DNA of 64,000 nucleotides from Larus michahellis (taxonomy: Eukaryota > Chordata > Aves > Charadriiformes > Laridae), in assembly GCF_964199755.1 (NCBI RefSeq), contig NC_133914.1, positions 434,001-498,000 of the forward strand. The letters run 5' to 3'. Positions within the stretch are counted from its first letter, which is position 1. The number at the start of each line of letters is the position of its first letter. A program made the translations under genes and the position numbers. Shown here in pieces: positions 12,101-24,442 of the stretch. The notes below the pieces were generated by a model. It made no database searches. It saw nothing but the letters and a program-made list of their open reading frames with translations, and had not been told where the DNA came from.

Positions 12101-15100
12101 AACGCAGCTGTGTAGGCTGAGCTGGGTGAATGAGGCAGGAGGCGACTGGTGAGGCTCTGACTCCCACGGAGCTGCCGGAGGAGGGATGGAGACAACTCCC
12201 GGCCATCCAAGGAGCAGGCTGGGAATGATGCTGTGCGATTCCTGGGCTCTCGGGAAGACGCTCGCTGTCCTTGCTGCGTCGGGAGAAGTCAGAGTTTCCC
12301 TTTCCATCTGCTGGGGCTGCTCAAGGCAGTGATGTGTCCGAGGTCAGGTGAAGAGGGGGCGTGTGCTGCCCATCCGGATGCTGTCGTGGCTGGTGTTAAG
12401 CACATCGCTTCAACAGCCTCTTTCTAGTTGACCTTGAACTCGGAGATGTGTTATTTTTCCCTGATAGACAGTCACGCAGTTTGTTTCCCCACAGCTGTGG
12501 GCTTGTTCATGGTATTTGTCATTTCGGCTCTAGGAATAAAATATAAATGGTGACGATTCTCATTTCTCATAGGATTTGCTCCAGTGTCTTAAAAAAGCCC
12601 CACACCCTACATCTCTAGCGAGGGGCTAATTTGGAGCATGGGGTTGCTTAATCTGTTACACTGCGCTTTCCTGGCCCTCTGTTATGGTTTGAAATAGCAG
12701 CGTGTCGTAACACAGCTGGGCAGATGAGGCTTTTTTTTTTGTGCCAGGGGTGAGTCTTTGGCTGTATGATAGTGGCGGGGTAAGGATGCTTCGTGGGATC
12801 TTCTCTAGAGAAGATGCATAGGAGTGAGTGTGGCTCAAGTTTGTCCCTCCCAAACCGTCTGTATGCCGTCTTTCCTCGAATATTGGCTTCACGTGCAGGA
12901 GCGCGCGGCCGTTGATGCAGGAGACCCTGCCGTCGTGCCTCCCGGCCCCGCGCTCGGCGCAGAGATGTTGTTTCTTTGGCGATTATGTCGTACCCTGGCA
13001 GGATGAAGTTGCTCAAACTCCCACGGGATATGAATCATTGTGGTATGACACATTCAGCGGTTCTCACGCTGCTGCCTCCAAGAAGAGGCAATACAACTCG
13101 AGCTACACAAAGCTCTAAATATAAAACCTTAAATAGGAGTTATTCTCCTCTGACCACTAACAAAAATACTGAGGATGAACAACAAAAATATCCTTTGCCG
13201 TACTGGTGTCGCAGAAGTGGAAGGCGCTTCTGGAATTGCTCGGTTCAGCCCCTGCCAGTGGAAAGAGCCTCAGCCTAGATGACTGGAAGCCAGCTTTCCT
13301 ATGGCGGTGCTTGACGGGGACGCTTGGACTTTTGTGGGCAGAGCACACTTCCTTCTGGGAGCGTCACGCCGCTGTCAGAAGCGAGCTGGTTGGACATGCC
13401 CCCCCATCTCACACGTTCGGTTAGTTTTACTCCGGTTTTAGCTTACTCCGGAGGCAGAGCGTTGTTCTTCACTGCTCTTTAAAACAGGGAATTCCGTGGA
13501 GATCAACGAGAGCTTGTTTCTTGAGATAGCTAGACGTGGAAACCCCTGGTGCCGCACTTTTTTTAGAGTTATTCAGTTGATAGAAGTGCCCAGGCCAACC
13601 TCAGCTTTCCTGGACTCCTCCGGGCCGTGTTGCAACCACCCATATGCCTGTCCTAAGGAACTGGGGGGCTGTTTAGCCGCAGGTGCCCGGAACGAGCAGC
13701 GTGAGCCTCCCCTAGGAGCCTGGGCGGGCAGAAACAGCGAGCTGTCAGCAGGGCGCGCTGGGCAAGGCAGGTCTGGTCTGTGCGGATGGACAGTGAGAAC
13801 TGCCAGCAGTCGTTGAGGAGGGAATTCAGTATCGTAAGCCGTCTGTATAAAAGCTATCTGCCCCGAGTAAGCCAATTAGCACTACTTAATTTCACAGCAC
13901 TGGAGAGAGCAGGAATTTGCCTGGCGCAGGCTGCGGCACGGACAGTGATCGGAAAGATGGAGATGGGAGAGATGGGCTGACCTGCCCCGCAGGCTCCGGG
14001 GGCGAATTCACACATCCCTCGGCGTCGCCTGAGCTCTCACTGCAGCGTCTGCAGCTCTTCAGCTCCTCAGCCAGCTGCTTGGAGCAGAGCAGGGCAGCGG
14101 CAGCCTCCTGTGCTGCCCCTGGGCAGGCTGAATTAAAGGGATCGCTGGCCTGTAGCTTGATAACGTTGTCTTCTGCTAATTCCCCCCGTGTCTTCCTTCT
14201 CCCCCAGTTACGCGGTGATTGCCTACGGCTGTGCCAGCTGCCCCAAGCTGACCTGCGAGAGGGACGGCTGCCAGACGGAGTTCTGCTATCACTGCAAACA
14301 GATATGGCATCCCAACCAAACCTGCGACATGGCCCGCCAGCAGCGGGCACAGGCGCTCCGAGTACGGACCAAGCACACCTCAGGCCTCAGTTACGGACAG
14401 GAATCCGGGCCGGGTATGGATTCACACGTTTTTTAATATCCCCGTGAAACTGAGAAAGAGCCACCCGTGTCCCCAGCGCCGTCCTGTCGGGGCAGGGGGG
14501 TGTCAGTGCCCTGCGTGGCACAGCTGAGGGTCTCCAGCAGCCACCGGTGAAACTCAGAGTCATTTCCCCTTCTTGTGTGCGTTAGGACAAGCCCGGTGGG
14601 CTCCTCCAAAAATGCAACACACACCAGTAGGTGACGATGTGCTTTGGGTCCCTCCACGTGACGGCAGCCTCCCCTCATCCGCCCCAGCCAGGCTTGTGGC
14701 CCTTTTGATCTTGGATGTTCTCGCTTCTTGCTGCTCTAAACCCTGAACAAATAGGCGCTTTTTACCCTTACAGCTTCAAATTTGCCTGCTGCGGTAGTAA
14801 AGAGTAGCCTTCGTGCTTAGCTGAGCGTGGGGAGCCTCGCTCCGCGCGCTGTTAGGCGTTAGTAATGTCAGGTACAGGAAGAAATGCCAACCCACAGACT
14901 CCCACGCTGCCTGGTAGGAGCTGCTGTGTCGACCGAGTTAGCGTTCGTTAAAAATAACCGTATTATTGACTCTGGAAGTGGGCAGTGAGGCCATTTCATA
15001 AGGTCCCGCCCTACCCCCAAACAAAACCCCTTACTTTTCCTTCTGTGTCAGGAGCGAAAATGTTAATACGCTTACTTAGAATGGAGCTGTCGTGGGTGGT

Positions 15101-18100
15101 TCTGAGGTGGCTTCGTGGTATGTCGAGGTTCAACGTGCCCCAGTTAGAGGTGGACAGCACGGATACTACCACAGCCTGCAGCACGAGCCGGCAAGCGAAA
15201 AATAGTTTCTGAGTTTTTACACCCTTTTAAAGGAGATCCCCGCCAGGAAGAGCACTCAGCCACTGAAAGGGAGGTTCTTGAGACAGCGGTTTTTCCCCAC
15301 CCGGTTCTTGCTGGATTCAATGTGGTGATTAATAAGGTGCGAGCTGCTCTCAGCAGCTGGATTTCATACTGTCGAGTGTTGCCGAGGCTGCCAGCAAGGC
15401 CCTGAACCACAGCGCAGCCGTTGCCTAACTGTGACCAGGCGACGCTTGCATTAAGGAAGAGATGAAGGACCCTGATTCTGGGGCCTGGGGGCTGACAGCC
15501 TCGTCGCTGGCCCCCCGCCGGCAGCACAGACCCCATTCCCCTTGTGGCTGCTTTTGAGGGCCAGGTTCGGAGTTTCTCCGATGCCGCCTTCTCCCGATCG
15601 TTGTGTTGTTCTTGGCTTGTGAATCACCTCAGTGGAGCAATTTAATAATGGTTCGTTCTTGCGCTGTTGCCTTGGTTAGCACAGGGCAGGTAGGACTTGT
15701 TCCCAGCATTTAAGCATGTTCTGGAATACATCCCATTTAAGGCTAGAAAAAGCTTGTAAAAGTGACTGCTGTTCTCAGTCCCCGCTGTCTGGGCGAATGG
15801 CCTTGGTGGGATCTCTCTCATCAATGTTATCGTCTCGCTCTGAAGATAAACTAAAGGCACAGCCGTCCCTGCTTTGTCTGTGGTGAGCGGAGGCCTTCTG
15901 CCCGCGCAGAAAACAAGAGTTTCAATCCGTAACGAGACCCCCCTCGTTGATTCTTCATGCTGGCAGCAGAGTCCAACTCAATCCCGTGCTTCCTCCCCGT
16001 AGCTGACGACATCAAGCCGTGTCCGCGCTGCAGCGCGTACATCATCAAGATGAACGACGGGAGCTGTAACCATATGACCTGCGCGGTGTGTGGCTGCGAG
16101 TTCTGCTGGCTCTGCATGAAGGAGATCTCGGATCTGCATTACCTCAGGTGAGGAGGGGAGCGGGACGCCGAGGTCCTGCCCGTGGGGTAGCACGAGCTTC
16201 TCTGAGGCTGGTTGGAGGAGCTCAGTTCTTGCATGGGCCTTTCATCCTCCTGACTTTCCAATCAGTCACTAAAACTTTCTTCTTTCTGACCCGGAGAGCT
16301 GAACTTTCTCCCCACATCACAGCAGGAGGATGCTCTTCCGCACCGAGAAAAGCTCCTCCTGATACAGTTGCATTTGAGAACACTTAGCGTATCGGATATT
16401 AAACATAATCCCGGTGGCGTGATAATCACCTTAATGAGGAAATTAATCTTGATGGGGGGGAAAAAAGAGGGAAAGCCTTTTTTTTTTAATGTTGCTTAAC
16501 CACTTCCCAAGTTTTGGGTTTTGTTCACGTGGAAGTGGAACTTGCGGTTCTCAGGAGCGCTGAGGAATTGCTGTGGTGTTAATGCCATTTTTTAAATTAT
16601 TTTTTTCCCTTCCATTAAGCCCCTCTGGCTGTACATTCTGGGGCAAAAAGCCATGGAGTCGTAAAAAGAAGATTCTCTGGCAGCTGGGCACGTTGATCGG
16701 CGCTCCTGTAGGCATTTCCCTCATCGCTGGCATTGCCATCCCTGCCATGGTCATTGGCATCCCCGTGTACGTGGGGAGGAAGGTGAGTGTGGAGAGCAGA
16801 AGGCTGGAGCTGAAGGGTTTGGGGCGTTCTCCGTACTCAAGGCATCCGACCAGAAATTTAGAGCTGATATGAAGGGTGGATCTTGTCATAGAACCAAGAC
16901 TCAGTTGTCTCTTCTAACCCTTGTCTTATCTTCTGGGCTTTGTGTGGGGAGAGGGAAGGTGGTGGCTGATAGCCCTTCGGGCTGAAGTCCTCTCACACGC
17001 ATTTTGCGTTGCTCTTGTGCCTCTGCCTCGAACCAGCAGCAGCCAAGGAGAATCCTGGTCATTTTAAGCCTGATGATGGGCTCTACGGGACAGTGGCTGG
17101 ACTTGCACAAGTCGCTCGTGTTTCGATGCTGACCTGCTGCCCCAAAGCGCGTCATGCTGTTGTGTGTCTGCGCTGATAAAGAGGCGCGGAGAGGGAAGAA
17201 ATGGCCTGTCAGCACTGTCTTTGTAGCTGCTGCCTTTTCTTAAACACAGACCCACCTGCTAGATCTGGTCTGTGAGGAGATCTGTGGTCAAGATGAGGTT
17301 CTTTACGGACTAATGCTGCTGACAAGGCTGTAAAAACACAAGCTTATTCATGTCTTTTGCTGGTATGTGCTCATGGCTGGGCTCTGTTCTCACCTGGTGC
17401 TTCTCCTTCCACCAGATCCACAGCAGGTACGAGGGAAAGAAAACCTCTAAGCACAAGAGGAACTTGGCCATTACTGGTGGGGTCACCCTGTCTGTCATCG
17501 CCTCTCCAGTCATCGCCGCTGTCAGTGTTGGTAAGTGGCACAGTCCCTTTCCCTTCTGGTGGGCCAGTAGTCACCGAGACAGATGGGTAGCCCAGCCCTG
17601 GGAGGTGGGGGGATCGCCGAAGGGCGATTTGCAGACTGCTGCCCTGTGCTCGTCTGGGCACGTCCCTGCGTGTCACATCCCGCTTGCGTGTCCTCGGGTG
17701 CTGGATTTGTCCTGGACCCCCGCTGCCCGTGCCGCAGCCCGTAGTGGAGTCCCTCGGCACACAGAGCTGTCTCTTACCCACCCACTGGTTTGGTGGCTGA
17801 TGCCTTGCGGGTTCAGCTGGGGCTGTCTGTGCTCCTGGGGTTCCCTCGTTCTGCACTGCAGCAGCACAAATGAAGGGCTCCTCCACCGTCTGTCTCGTGT
17901 AAACTAGGACCTTTCTGTGTTAAGAGCAGAGCAAACGCAACTGGGAGAGTCCCTGCCCCAAAGAGTCCCTTGTGTCTGCCCAGCACAGCTCAGCCTTAAG
18001 CTCCTCTTAACTCAGGGCGTCCCACTCTCCAGGAATTGGAGTCCCCATCATGCTGGCTTACGTCTACGGCGTTGTGCCCATCTCGCTGTGCCGGGGCGGT

Positions 18101-20521
18101 GGCTGTGGAGTGAGCACCGCCAATGGAAAGGGTGTGAAAATCGAGTTTGACGAAGACGACGGACCAATCACAGGTACTGTGTGATAACTGGTGAAGGGAA
18201 GGGGGTGAAGCAAGACCCTGGCGTTGCCTCTTGTAATGAAATGGCAGCGGGGCTTAACGTTTCCCAAATCCGAACATCTCTCTCTTGCTGGGTTTTGCTT
18301 CGGTCTTCTGCTGGTGAGCAAAACCTCAGCTCTTGGTTGCCCTGGAAGAGGCAGGCTGAGACAGGCGCTGACCCCCAGCCCTGCCAACTCCACCACAGCC
18401 CGACGGTCCCCTCGCTGATCCCAGTTCCTGTGCCGTTCTTCCCCGCAGTGGCTGACGCCTGGCGAGCCCTGAAGAACCCCAGCATTGGCGAAAGCAGCAT
18501 TGAGGGTCTGACCAGTGTGCTGAGCACCAGCGGCAGCCCCACCGACGGGCTCAGCGTGATGCAGGGCAACTACAGCGAGACGGCCAGCTTCGCTGCCCTC
18601 TCGGGCGGCACCCTCAGCGGTGGTGTCCTCTCGGGAGGCAAGGGGAAGTACAGCAGGTAACCGAGCTCACGGGCACAGCAAGAACAGGGCAGCGGCGCCC
18701 AAGACCTGTGCTGGTCGAGCATACTTATTTTGGGGAGCTCAGTGACTGTGAGCCATCCTTCTTTGCCTTGGGAGTCACGTCCTAGTATTTTTACTTCTTA
18801 CTCTGTTGTAGAATAACTAGTCCCAGCAGGCCAGGCTACTTCTGGAGCCAGTGCTAGGCTGGTTCTTGCAAGGAGGACAAAAGATAAGCTCCTGTCCCTA
18901 CTGAGCTCCTTGAAACTGCGGAGCTGATGCTTCAGGTTAATTGGGAAGAGTGCAGAGGTGCCTCCGTGGCCTGCTTAAAGATCTTCCAGTCCCCTTGTCC
19001 CGGCCTACGGGTTTTGATGTTTCCTGTTCTTTGGTGGCCTACAGCAAGCAGGGTCGCTGCTTTCCAAGTCGGAAGGTTACACCACAGTTTTCCTCCAAAC
19101 TTGCCTGTGAGTCAGTTTGCTGGGTAATTAGAGACGCGTGTTGATACGGCAGCCAGGATATAATCATGGCTGTGCGCTAGATCTGTGGAAATCTGTTCTT
19201 CACAGGAATTGCGTGAGTCATACATATAAACACAACTTTACCTTCGTCATGGAAAACAGAATGGGTTCACCTAAATGGAGCCAAAAACGAGACTAAATGA
19301 GAGGAACCATTGGGGTTAAACGTCATGCCGAGCTCAGCCGGCACAGAGGGCTCTCTTGCTTTCCCGTGATGAACGGTGACTGGTTGGTGCTCCTCGGAGA
19401 CCATCTAAGGCGTTTCTGAGGAATCTTCCTCTCTTGCAGGCTAGAAGTTCAGGCAGATGTCCAGAAGGAGATTTTCCCCAAAGACTCGGTCAGCTTAGGG
19501 GCTATCAGCGACAACGCCAGCACTCGAGCCATGGCTGGTTCCATCATCAGCTCCTACAACCCCCAGGACAGGTAGGAGGACATGCGATGGTGAGAAGAGT
19601 GTTGGTAGTGGGTGTCCTGGAAGAATCTGTGCTCCGTGAGGCGCTGCTGTGGGTGGCGAGGTGACTGGAGTTGTACCAGCCTGCGCTTCCGGAGCGGGCA
19701 AGTGGATCGATCCCTTTACTCACACAGGAGGAGGACTGGGATAATCTGGGAGCAGCCTCCATGCATGGGTGGTGTGAAGGCTGAGGGGATCTGCAGCCCA
19801 GGACCCTCGAGGTCTGTTCCTGGCTGCTCGCGGAGACTCTGCTGCTTTCCCAGTTCAGTTCCTGGCTCACAGCCTGGGGGTGAACTCGGCTGAGCAGCGA
19901 GTGCTGCTGTTTCCCCGACGCCGTGGGGTGATGAGCAGCATCTTGCTCGTGTCTGGGAAGCGCGGTCTTCCCGGTACAGTGATGCAGTGCCCGCTGGGGA
20001 CCCAGTCGAACCCAGTAACTGCCCAGCAACGCACTGGTGCTTGTCTCTGCAGGGAGTGCAATAACATGGAGATCCAGGTGGACATCGAAGCCAAACCAAG
20101 TCACTACCAGCTGGCCAGCGGCAGCAGTACGGAGGACTCTCTGCACGTCCACACCCAAATGGCAGAGAATGAGGAAGAGGAGGAGGAGGAGGAAGAGGAG
20201 GGTGAGCAGGGGCAGACGTGCACACACCAAAGCTGTGAGCAAAAGGACTGCATTGCCAGCAAAACCTGGGACATCACCCTGGCCCAGCCTGAGAGCATAC
20301 GGAGCGACCTGGAGAGCTCCGACAGCCAGTCGGACGACGTGCCAGACATTACCTCGGACGAATGCGACTCCCCCCACTCTCAGACTGCCGCGGGCTGCCC
20401 ACAGACCCCCAGAGCTAGAGGTGCCGAGAGCCCAAGTGCCCACCTGAGCCACTGTGCCCAAGCCGAGGGCTGCAGGCTGGATGAAATGGTCAAGCTGGAG
20501 TGCATCGAAGCCAGAGTATGA
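9172..20521 (+). CDS. RNF19B: RNF19B, RBR-type E3 ubiquitin-protein ligase (nine coding exons)
   Basis: Coding exons: 9172-9755, 14208-14413, 16003-16147, 16620-16782, 17416-17530, 18033-18173, 18449-18656, 19440-19571 and 20053-20521. Every junction is GT-AG and the phases join into 720 codons; I recall human RNF19B at about 730. Residues 54-83 are a proline/alanine-rich stretch. RING1 is near residues 101-148 (CPLC, then CPHRSCGAC, then CCPEC). An IBR domain follows, crossing the exon 1-2 junction. RING2 begins at CPRC (270-273), with the expected catalytic cysteine at about 285 in GSCNHM. Two hydrophobic membrane segments lie near 331-356 and 384-425. The C-terminal tail is serine-rich and carries a glutamate run. 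Family knowledge: RNF19B (NKLAM) is an interferon-responsive RBR ligase working with UBE2L3/UBE2L6, with roles in NK-cell cytotoxicity and macrophages. The start codon has a strong context (GCCATGG). The paralogue RNF19A is the alternative; synteny favours RNF19B. Confidence 0.95.
9325..9420 (+). repeat. Proline/alanine-coding CCG repeat in RNF19B exon 1
   Basis: A (CCN)n tract encodes a proline/alanine-rich run ending in about 14 uninterrupted prolines (residues 70-83), just before the acidic linker to RING1. Most units are CCG or CCC, so the tract is prone to slippage and may differ in length between individuals or species. Confidence 0.85.
9770..10010 (+). repeat. Minisatellite with a unit of about 60 bp at the start of RNF19B intron 1
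   Basis: Four successive copies begin at 9770, 9829, 9888 and 9950. Each opens with GGTGCTGTCCC or a close variant, continues with a 'CCTGGGACGCCTGGGGAG'-like core, and the first three end in 'CCCGCTGTCCCC...AG'. Copies are 59-62 bp. The fourth is diverged and the pattern fades after about 10,010. It starts only 15 bp after the exon 1 donor. Confidence 0.8.
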
Positions 20522-20830
20522 AGTGGCCTCTGGCTGTGAAAAGCACACTCGCTGTCATTGCATCTTTTGGGGCAGGGTTGTGTCCGTGTTGGCTTCTGTC
20601 TGCGATTCTCCAGCCGGCTCCCCAGCCTCGCCTCGGGGAGCTGCTGTTTCTTACGTGACGAAAAAGAAAAAGGAAAAAAAAAAAAATATCCCCCGCCCTC
20701 TTTTTGTTTTAATTTATTGGTTCAAGCTCTGTGAGGTGCGTAAGAGTGTAAATATGTACATGTGTCTGTATGTCTGCAAACATCCTAAGGGACTATTTGA
20801 ATAAAGACTCTGGTTGTCATTCGACTCGCA
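20522..20830 (+). other. RNF19B: RNF19B 3' untranslated region
   Basis: About 300 bases from the TGA at 20519-20521 to just past the poly(A) signal. It holds an A-rich stretch around 20,660-20,690 and a T-rich stretch after it. It is short for a vertebrate 3' UTR; a longer isoform cannot be excluded. Confidence 0.7.
20800..20805 (+). terminator. RNF19B: RNF19B polyadenylation signal
   Basis: A canonical AATAAA about 280 bases after the stop codon, followed within 30 bases by a TG-rich segment (TCTGGTTGTCATT) suitable as a downstream element. Confidence 0.75.
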
Positions 20831-22080
20831 TCCAGCTCCTCCTTTCCCAAGGTGCACGGTGAAATCCTCTGCCTGCCTTTGCCCTTTGCTCAGCCGTTTG
20901 TAAACGCTGCCCCAGCCCAAGGCACGGGGAAAATGGGGGCATCTCCTCTTCTGCCTCTGGGGAGGGGTGTGACAAGGCGACGGGGACGGCGCGGTGCCGG
21001 GCAGGGCTGCGGTGGCTGGACCTGCTTTGTCCCGAAGCGGAGCTGTGTCAGTTCTCCCCGCTCCCTGGGCGCCAGAGCTGCGGACGGGTTCGGGGAGGGG
21101 AAGGATGGGCACTAATGCTGCGCTGAGCCCAATTCCTGGCGCCGCTGGGTGCAAGGGCTCCGAGGAGGCCGAGGGCTGGGCCGGTGGCTCGGGCCGGCTG
21201 TTAGGGACAAGTGTCTTTGAGCCTCTGCCTGGACCAAGCCCTTCCCCAGACCCGTCTCGGGAGCCAGGACTGCGTTGCTGTCCCTGTAATTAAATTGTTG
21301 GTGCCTCATGTCTGTAACGAGCTTTGCAGAGAGCGTCGCTTAACAAGGACGTCCCGTGAGCGAGGGAGGGCTGCCCAAAGCACCCCCGCGTGAGCAGGGC
21401 TGGGCTGCTCTTCGCGCAGCCGCCTCGGCAAGCCCTTGTCCCCCGCCCCTCGCTCTCTCTTGCTGTCAGTAACTTCCCTGGAAGCTTCATTTGGGCGTTT
21501 GCCACCAAACTGGCTCCTGAGTCACCTCCTGGGAGGTCGGCGCCAGCCCTGACCCCTCTGCTTTTCCCTCTCTGTGCGGGTCCATCCCTGGTACCTGACG
21601 ATGCTGGTCTCTGGTCCAGCAGCATCCCACCCCCAGGGGCTTCCCCTTCCCAGACCCTCAGCCCTTGGACCTGCCTGGCCGGATCCCAGTCTGCCGCCGC
21701 CGCCGCTTTAGGGTGTTCGACCCGCGCGTGCTGGGGAGGCGGAGGTGGCGGGGATGGCTGGGGCAGGGGACGAGGCGGCGTGGTGTGGTGTATCGGCACA
21801 GCATGGCCGCCGGCTCGGCAGCAAGGGGAGTGCAGGGGTGGGGACAGGGCTGCGCTTCCCCTCGGCGGAGGCAGGCGAAGGTGGAGTTATCCCTTTGTTC
21901 GTCCTGGGGAGCTGGTCCGACAGGAACTGGAGTGGCGGTGGGGTGCAGCAGGCGAGCTCCTCCGGTGGCCTGGTCCCACTCCCGGCCCTGACGGATCCGG
22001 CTGCCAACCCGGGCACTGAAGGCAGAGCTGGTCCCGGGAGCATCCAGGGGCTCCGATGGCCTGATCCCGGCCCAACGAAG
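20830..22080. other. RNF19B-TMEM54 intergenic region and TMEM54 promoter
   Basis: Only about 1.25 kb separates the RNF19B poly(A) signal from the TMEM54 start codon. It is GC-rich throughout, most strongly around 21,690-21,800. The TMEM54 promoter and leader must lie here unless there is a further 5' exon. No TATA box or other decisive motif is seen. Confidence 0.5.
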
Positions 22081-24146
22081 ATGTGTCAAGTGGGTGAGTC
22101 TGGGTCTGGTGTGGTGATTGCGATGGGAGGGTGCCCCAGTGCTGTCCGTGGCTCCAGCGCTGCCTTCCTGCAGGGAAACTGAGGCAGGGAGGGAGGGCGG
22201 GGAGCCGAGGGGCAGGGATGGAGCTGGGCTGAGCACCCGGGTGACGGCAGGAGACCCACCCGGGGGGGGGTCCCGATGGTGGAACAGCCCCAGTGGTGCT
22301 GCGGTCACTCCTCAGACACCGAGAGCCAGCGCTGGAGCCGTCGTCGAGGGGCAGCTGCTCTCCCCAGAGCTTCCTCATCGCTCCGGGGATCCCATCCCTC
22401 CCCAGCCCCGTCAGAGACGCCTGTCCCCGTGGCCGCTGGTCCCGCTCTGCCACCCTGGTCCCAGGAGAGCCGGCTGGAGCAGTGGTTTGCATACCTGGGC
22501 TACCAGTGGCTGCCACCATGTTGCCTCCTGCACCATCCCCCCACCAGCACGGGGCACATCCTCTGGGGCTGTCCCCAAATGTCCCCTGCCTGTGCTGAGT
22601 GTGGTGCAAGGGCAGGAGGGACGGCTCGGTGCCGGGCACCCCACACCGTGCAGCCTCCTCGCCCATCCCTCCTCTCCCCTCCATCTCAGGACACCTCGAT
22701 CCCGGCAGCCACCAAAGAGTCCTCATGAAAACGGGCCTCATCCTCCTCATCATCGGGCACCTCAACTTCATCACCGGCGCCCTCGTCCACGGCACCGTCC
22801 TCCGCTTCGTGGTCAACGCCCGGGACGCCATCTCCCTGCAGTACGCTGTCGCCAACGCCGCCTCCGTCATCTCCGCGCTGCTGGTACCGGGGGCCATGGG
22901 GTGCATCTGGGGTAGATGCAGATATATGGAGGGTGGGCAGGAGGTGGGACGCGGGAGGATGTGGGATGGATGTGGGATGGATGTGGGATGGATGCAGGGT
23001 GGGCAGGAGGTAGGATGCGGGAGGATGTGGGATGGGCACTGCTCCATCTCCCCTTCCCTGCTCGAAATAAGCCTTTCTAGCACAAAGCGGGGGGGTTAAA
23101 TGCACAGGGATTTTGGGTGGAGGCTGGGGGAGATGAAGCACTGCCCCCCATGATGCCGAATTGGCCGGGTAAGCTTTCAGGGACAATGTCAACAGGGAAA
23201 GGGGACTGACGTCCCTGGGTTGGGCGAGCACCAGGCATCGCTGACCTCCCCGCGCTTCCTTGCAGACCATCTCCTGTGGAATTGCTGCCCTCATGCTGTC
23301 CCGGTACCTCGCCCCCGCCGCCCTCGTAAGCACCCCCGGCCCCGCAGCCCCTCGCCCAGCACCCGGCAGGCAGCAGCCATCCCGCGGAGCGTGCACAGCC
23401 GCCACGTCCCCTCGCTCGGGGACTGTCCCCAGGGGGGCCTGGACAGGCGGCTGTGCGCGGCCCTGCCTCGCCGTGCTGCCTCTTCTCTCTCCGGCTGCAG
23501 AAATGGGCGGTTTTCGCCCTGAGCGCCGGCAGCAGCCTGGGCTGCCTGTGCTGCCTGCTGGGGCTGGCCGTCTCCATCGGGCTGACGCTGGGTAGCCAGG
23601 GCCGGGCGCTGCTGGCCCCCTGCGCCGTCAGCGACATCACCCTTGCCCCCATCTCCCGCGAGTGTCCCTTCGATCCCACCCGCGTCTACGTGAGTCCCCC
23701 GTGGGCTGTGGGTGCCAGCACTGGGGATGGGGGGGGCGTGCGGGGACCCCATGCCCCGTGTGTCCGCAGAGCTCCACGCTATCCCTCTGGGCCATCTCCC
23801 TCCTGCTCGACTCCATGGAGATCGTCTTCGGCACCCGCTGCCTCCTGCTCACCCTCGACCTGCTCCGCCTCGGCTGCTGCTGCCGCGGGGCGCACCGCAG
23901 GAAGGTGACTCCTGGTCCCCGGGCTCGGCACCGACCCGCTCCCGTGCAGGGACGGACCCGTCTGGGCTCGGGGGCTCCGGGATAGGGGTAGGACTTGCCG
24001 GCCCAAAGCTCTCGGCCCCCGGTCCCGCTCTCAGCAGTCTCTCTGGCTTGCAGGTCTCCTTGCAGGCAGCCCCCGTGGAGAGCCCTGACCCCGGGCAGTG
24101 CCTGGGCTTGCTGAGGCTGGACAGTGTGGAAACGGCCCGGCTCTGA
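22081..24146 (+). CDS. TMEM54: TMEM54, tetraspan membrane protein (six coding exons)
   Basis: Coding exons: 22081-22093, 22690-22883, 23266-23325, 23501-23689, 23770-23904 and 24054-24146. They join in phase into 227 codons; I recall human TMEM54 at 222. The recognisable core is RVLMKTGLILLIIGH, then HGTVLRFV, then CPFDPTRVY, matching TMEM54. Hydrophobic helices lie near residues 18-40, 57-82, 92-118 and 155-182, so four spans are likely. The cysteine-rich LGCCCRG after span 4 may be a palmitoylation site (inference). The first exon supplies only MCQV plus one base of a glycine codon. It was chosen because its strong donor (G|GTGAGT) and phase 1 fit exon 2, and because the human protein also begins MC. 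Function is poorly known; it is described as an epithelial membrane protein. The paralogue KRTCAP3 is excluded by synteny rather than by alignment. Confidence 0.88.
22928..23040 (+). repeat. Short minisatellite in TMEM54 intron 2
   Basis: Tandem units of an 11-mer close to TGTGGGATGGA, flanked on both sides by a duplicated segment of about 30 bp (GGGTGGGCAGGAGGT followed by a GCGGGAGGA-type end). It is G-rich on the + strand. Confidence 0.7.
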
Positions 24147-24422
24147 GCAGGGCTCGAGGGCCAGCCCCACGGATGGCAGCCCTGCCCTGCCCGAGCATCT
24201 GCACAGCCCCACGGCGGGACCCGGCTGCCCCCCAGCCCGGTTATCGGGTGGACACATCCCCTGGACGCCGCCATCCGGAACCTGTGAGCCCATCCCCATG
24301 GCCTCGGGCTGCCTGGGGCTGCAGTGAGGGAGGCGACTGGGCTGGATCTGGACCCTGCGGGGAGAAACTTTCCCCTCGGCATCGACGGTCCCTTTCCCAC
24401 CGCTGACTGCACTGACACAAAC

Positions 24423-24428
24423 TTTATT
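24423..24428 (-). terminator. HPCA: HPCA polyadenylation signal
   Basis: TTTATT on the + strand gives AATAAA on the - strand, about 510 bases beyond the HPCA stop codon. No better candidate lies between it and the stop. Confidence 0.65.
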
Positions 24429-24436
24429 CTGCAGGT

Positions 24437-24442
24437 ATTAAA
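24437..24442 (+). terminator. TMEM54: TMEM54 polyadenylation signal
   Basis: An ATTAAA hexamer 291 bases after the TMEM54 stop codon, the commonest variant signal. It lies only 9 bases to the right of the opposing HPCA signal. Confidence 0.6.
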
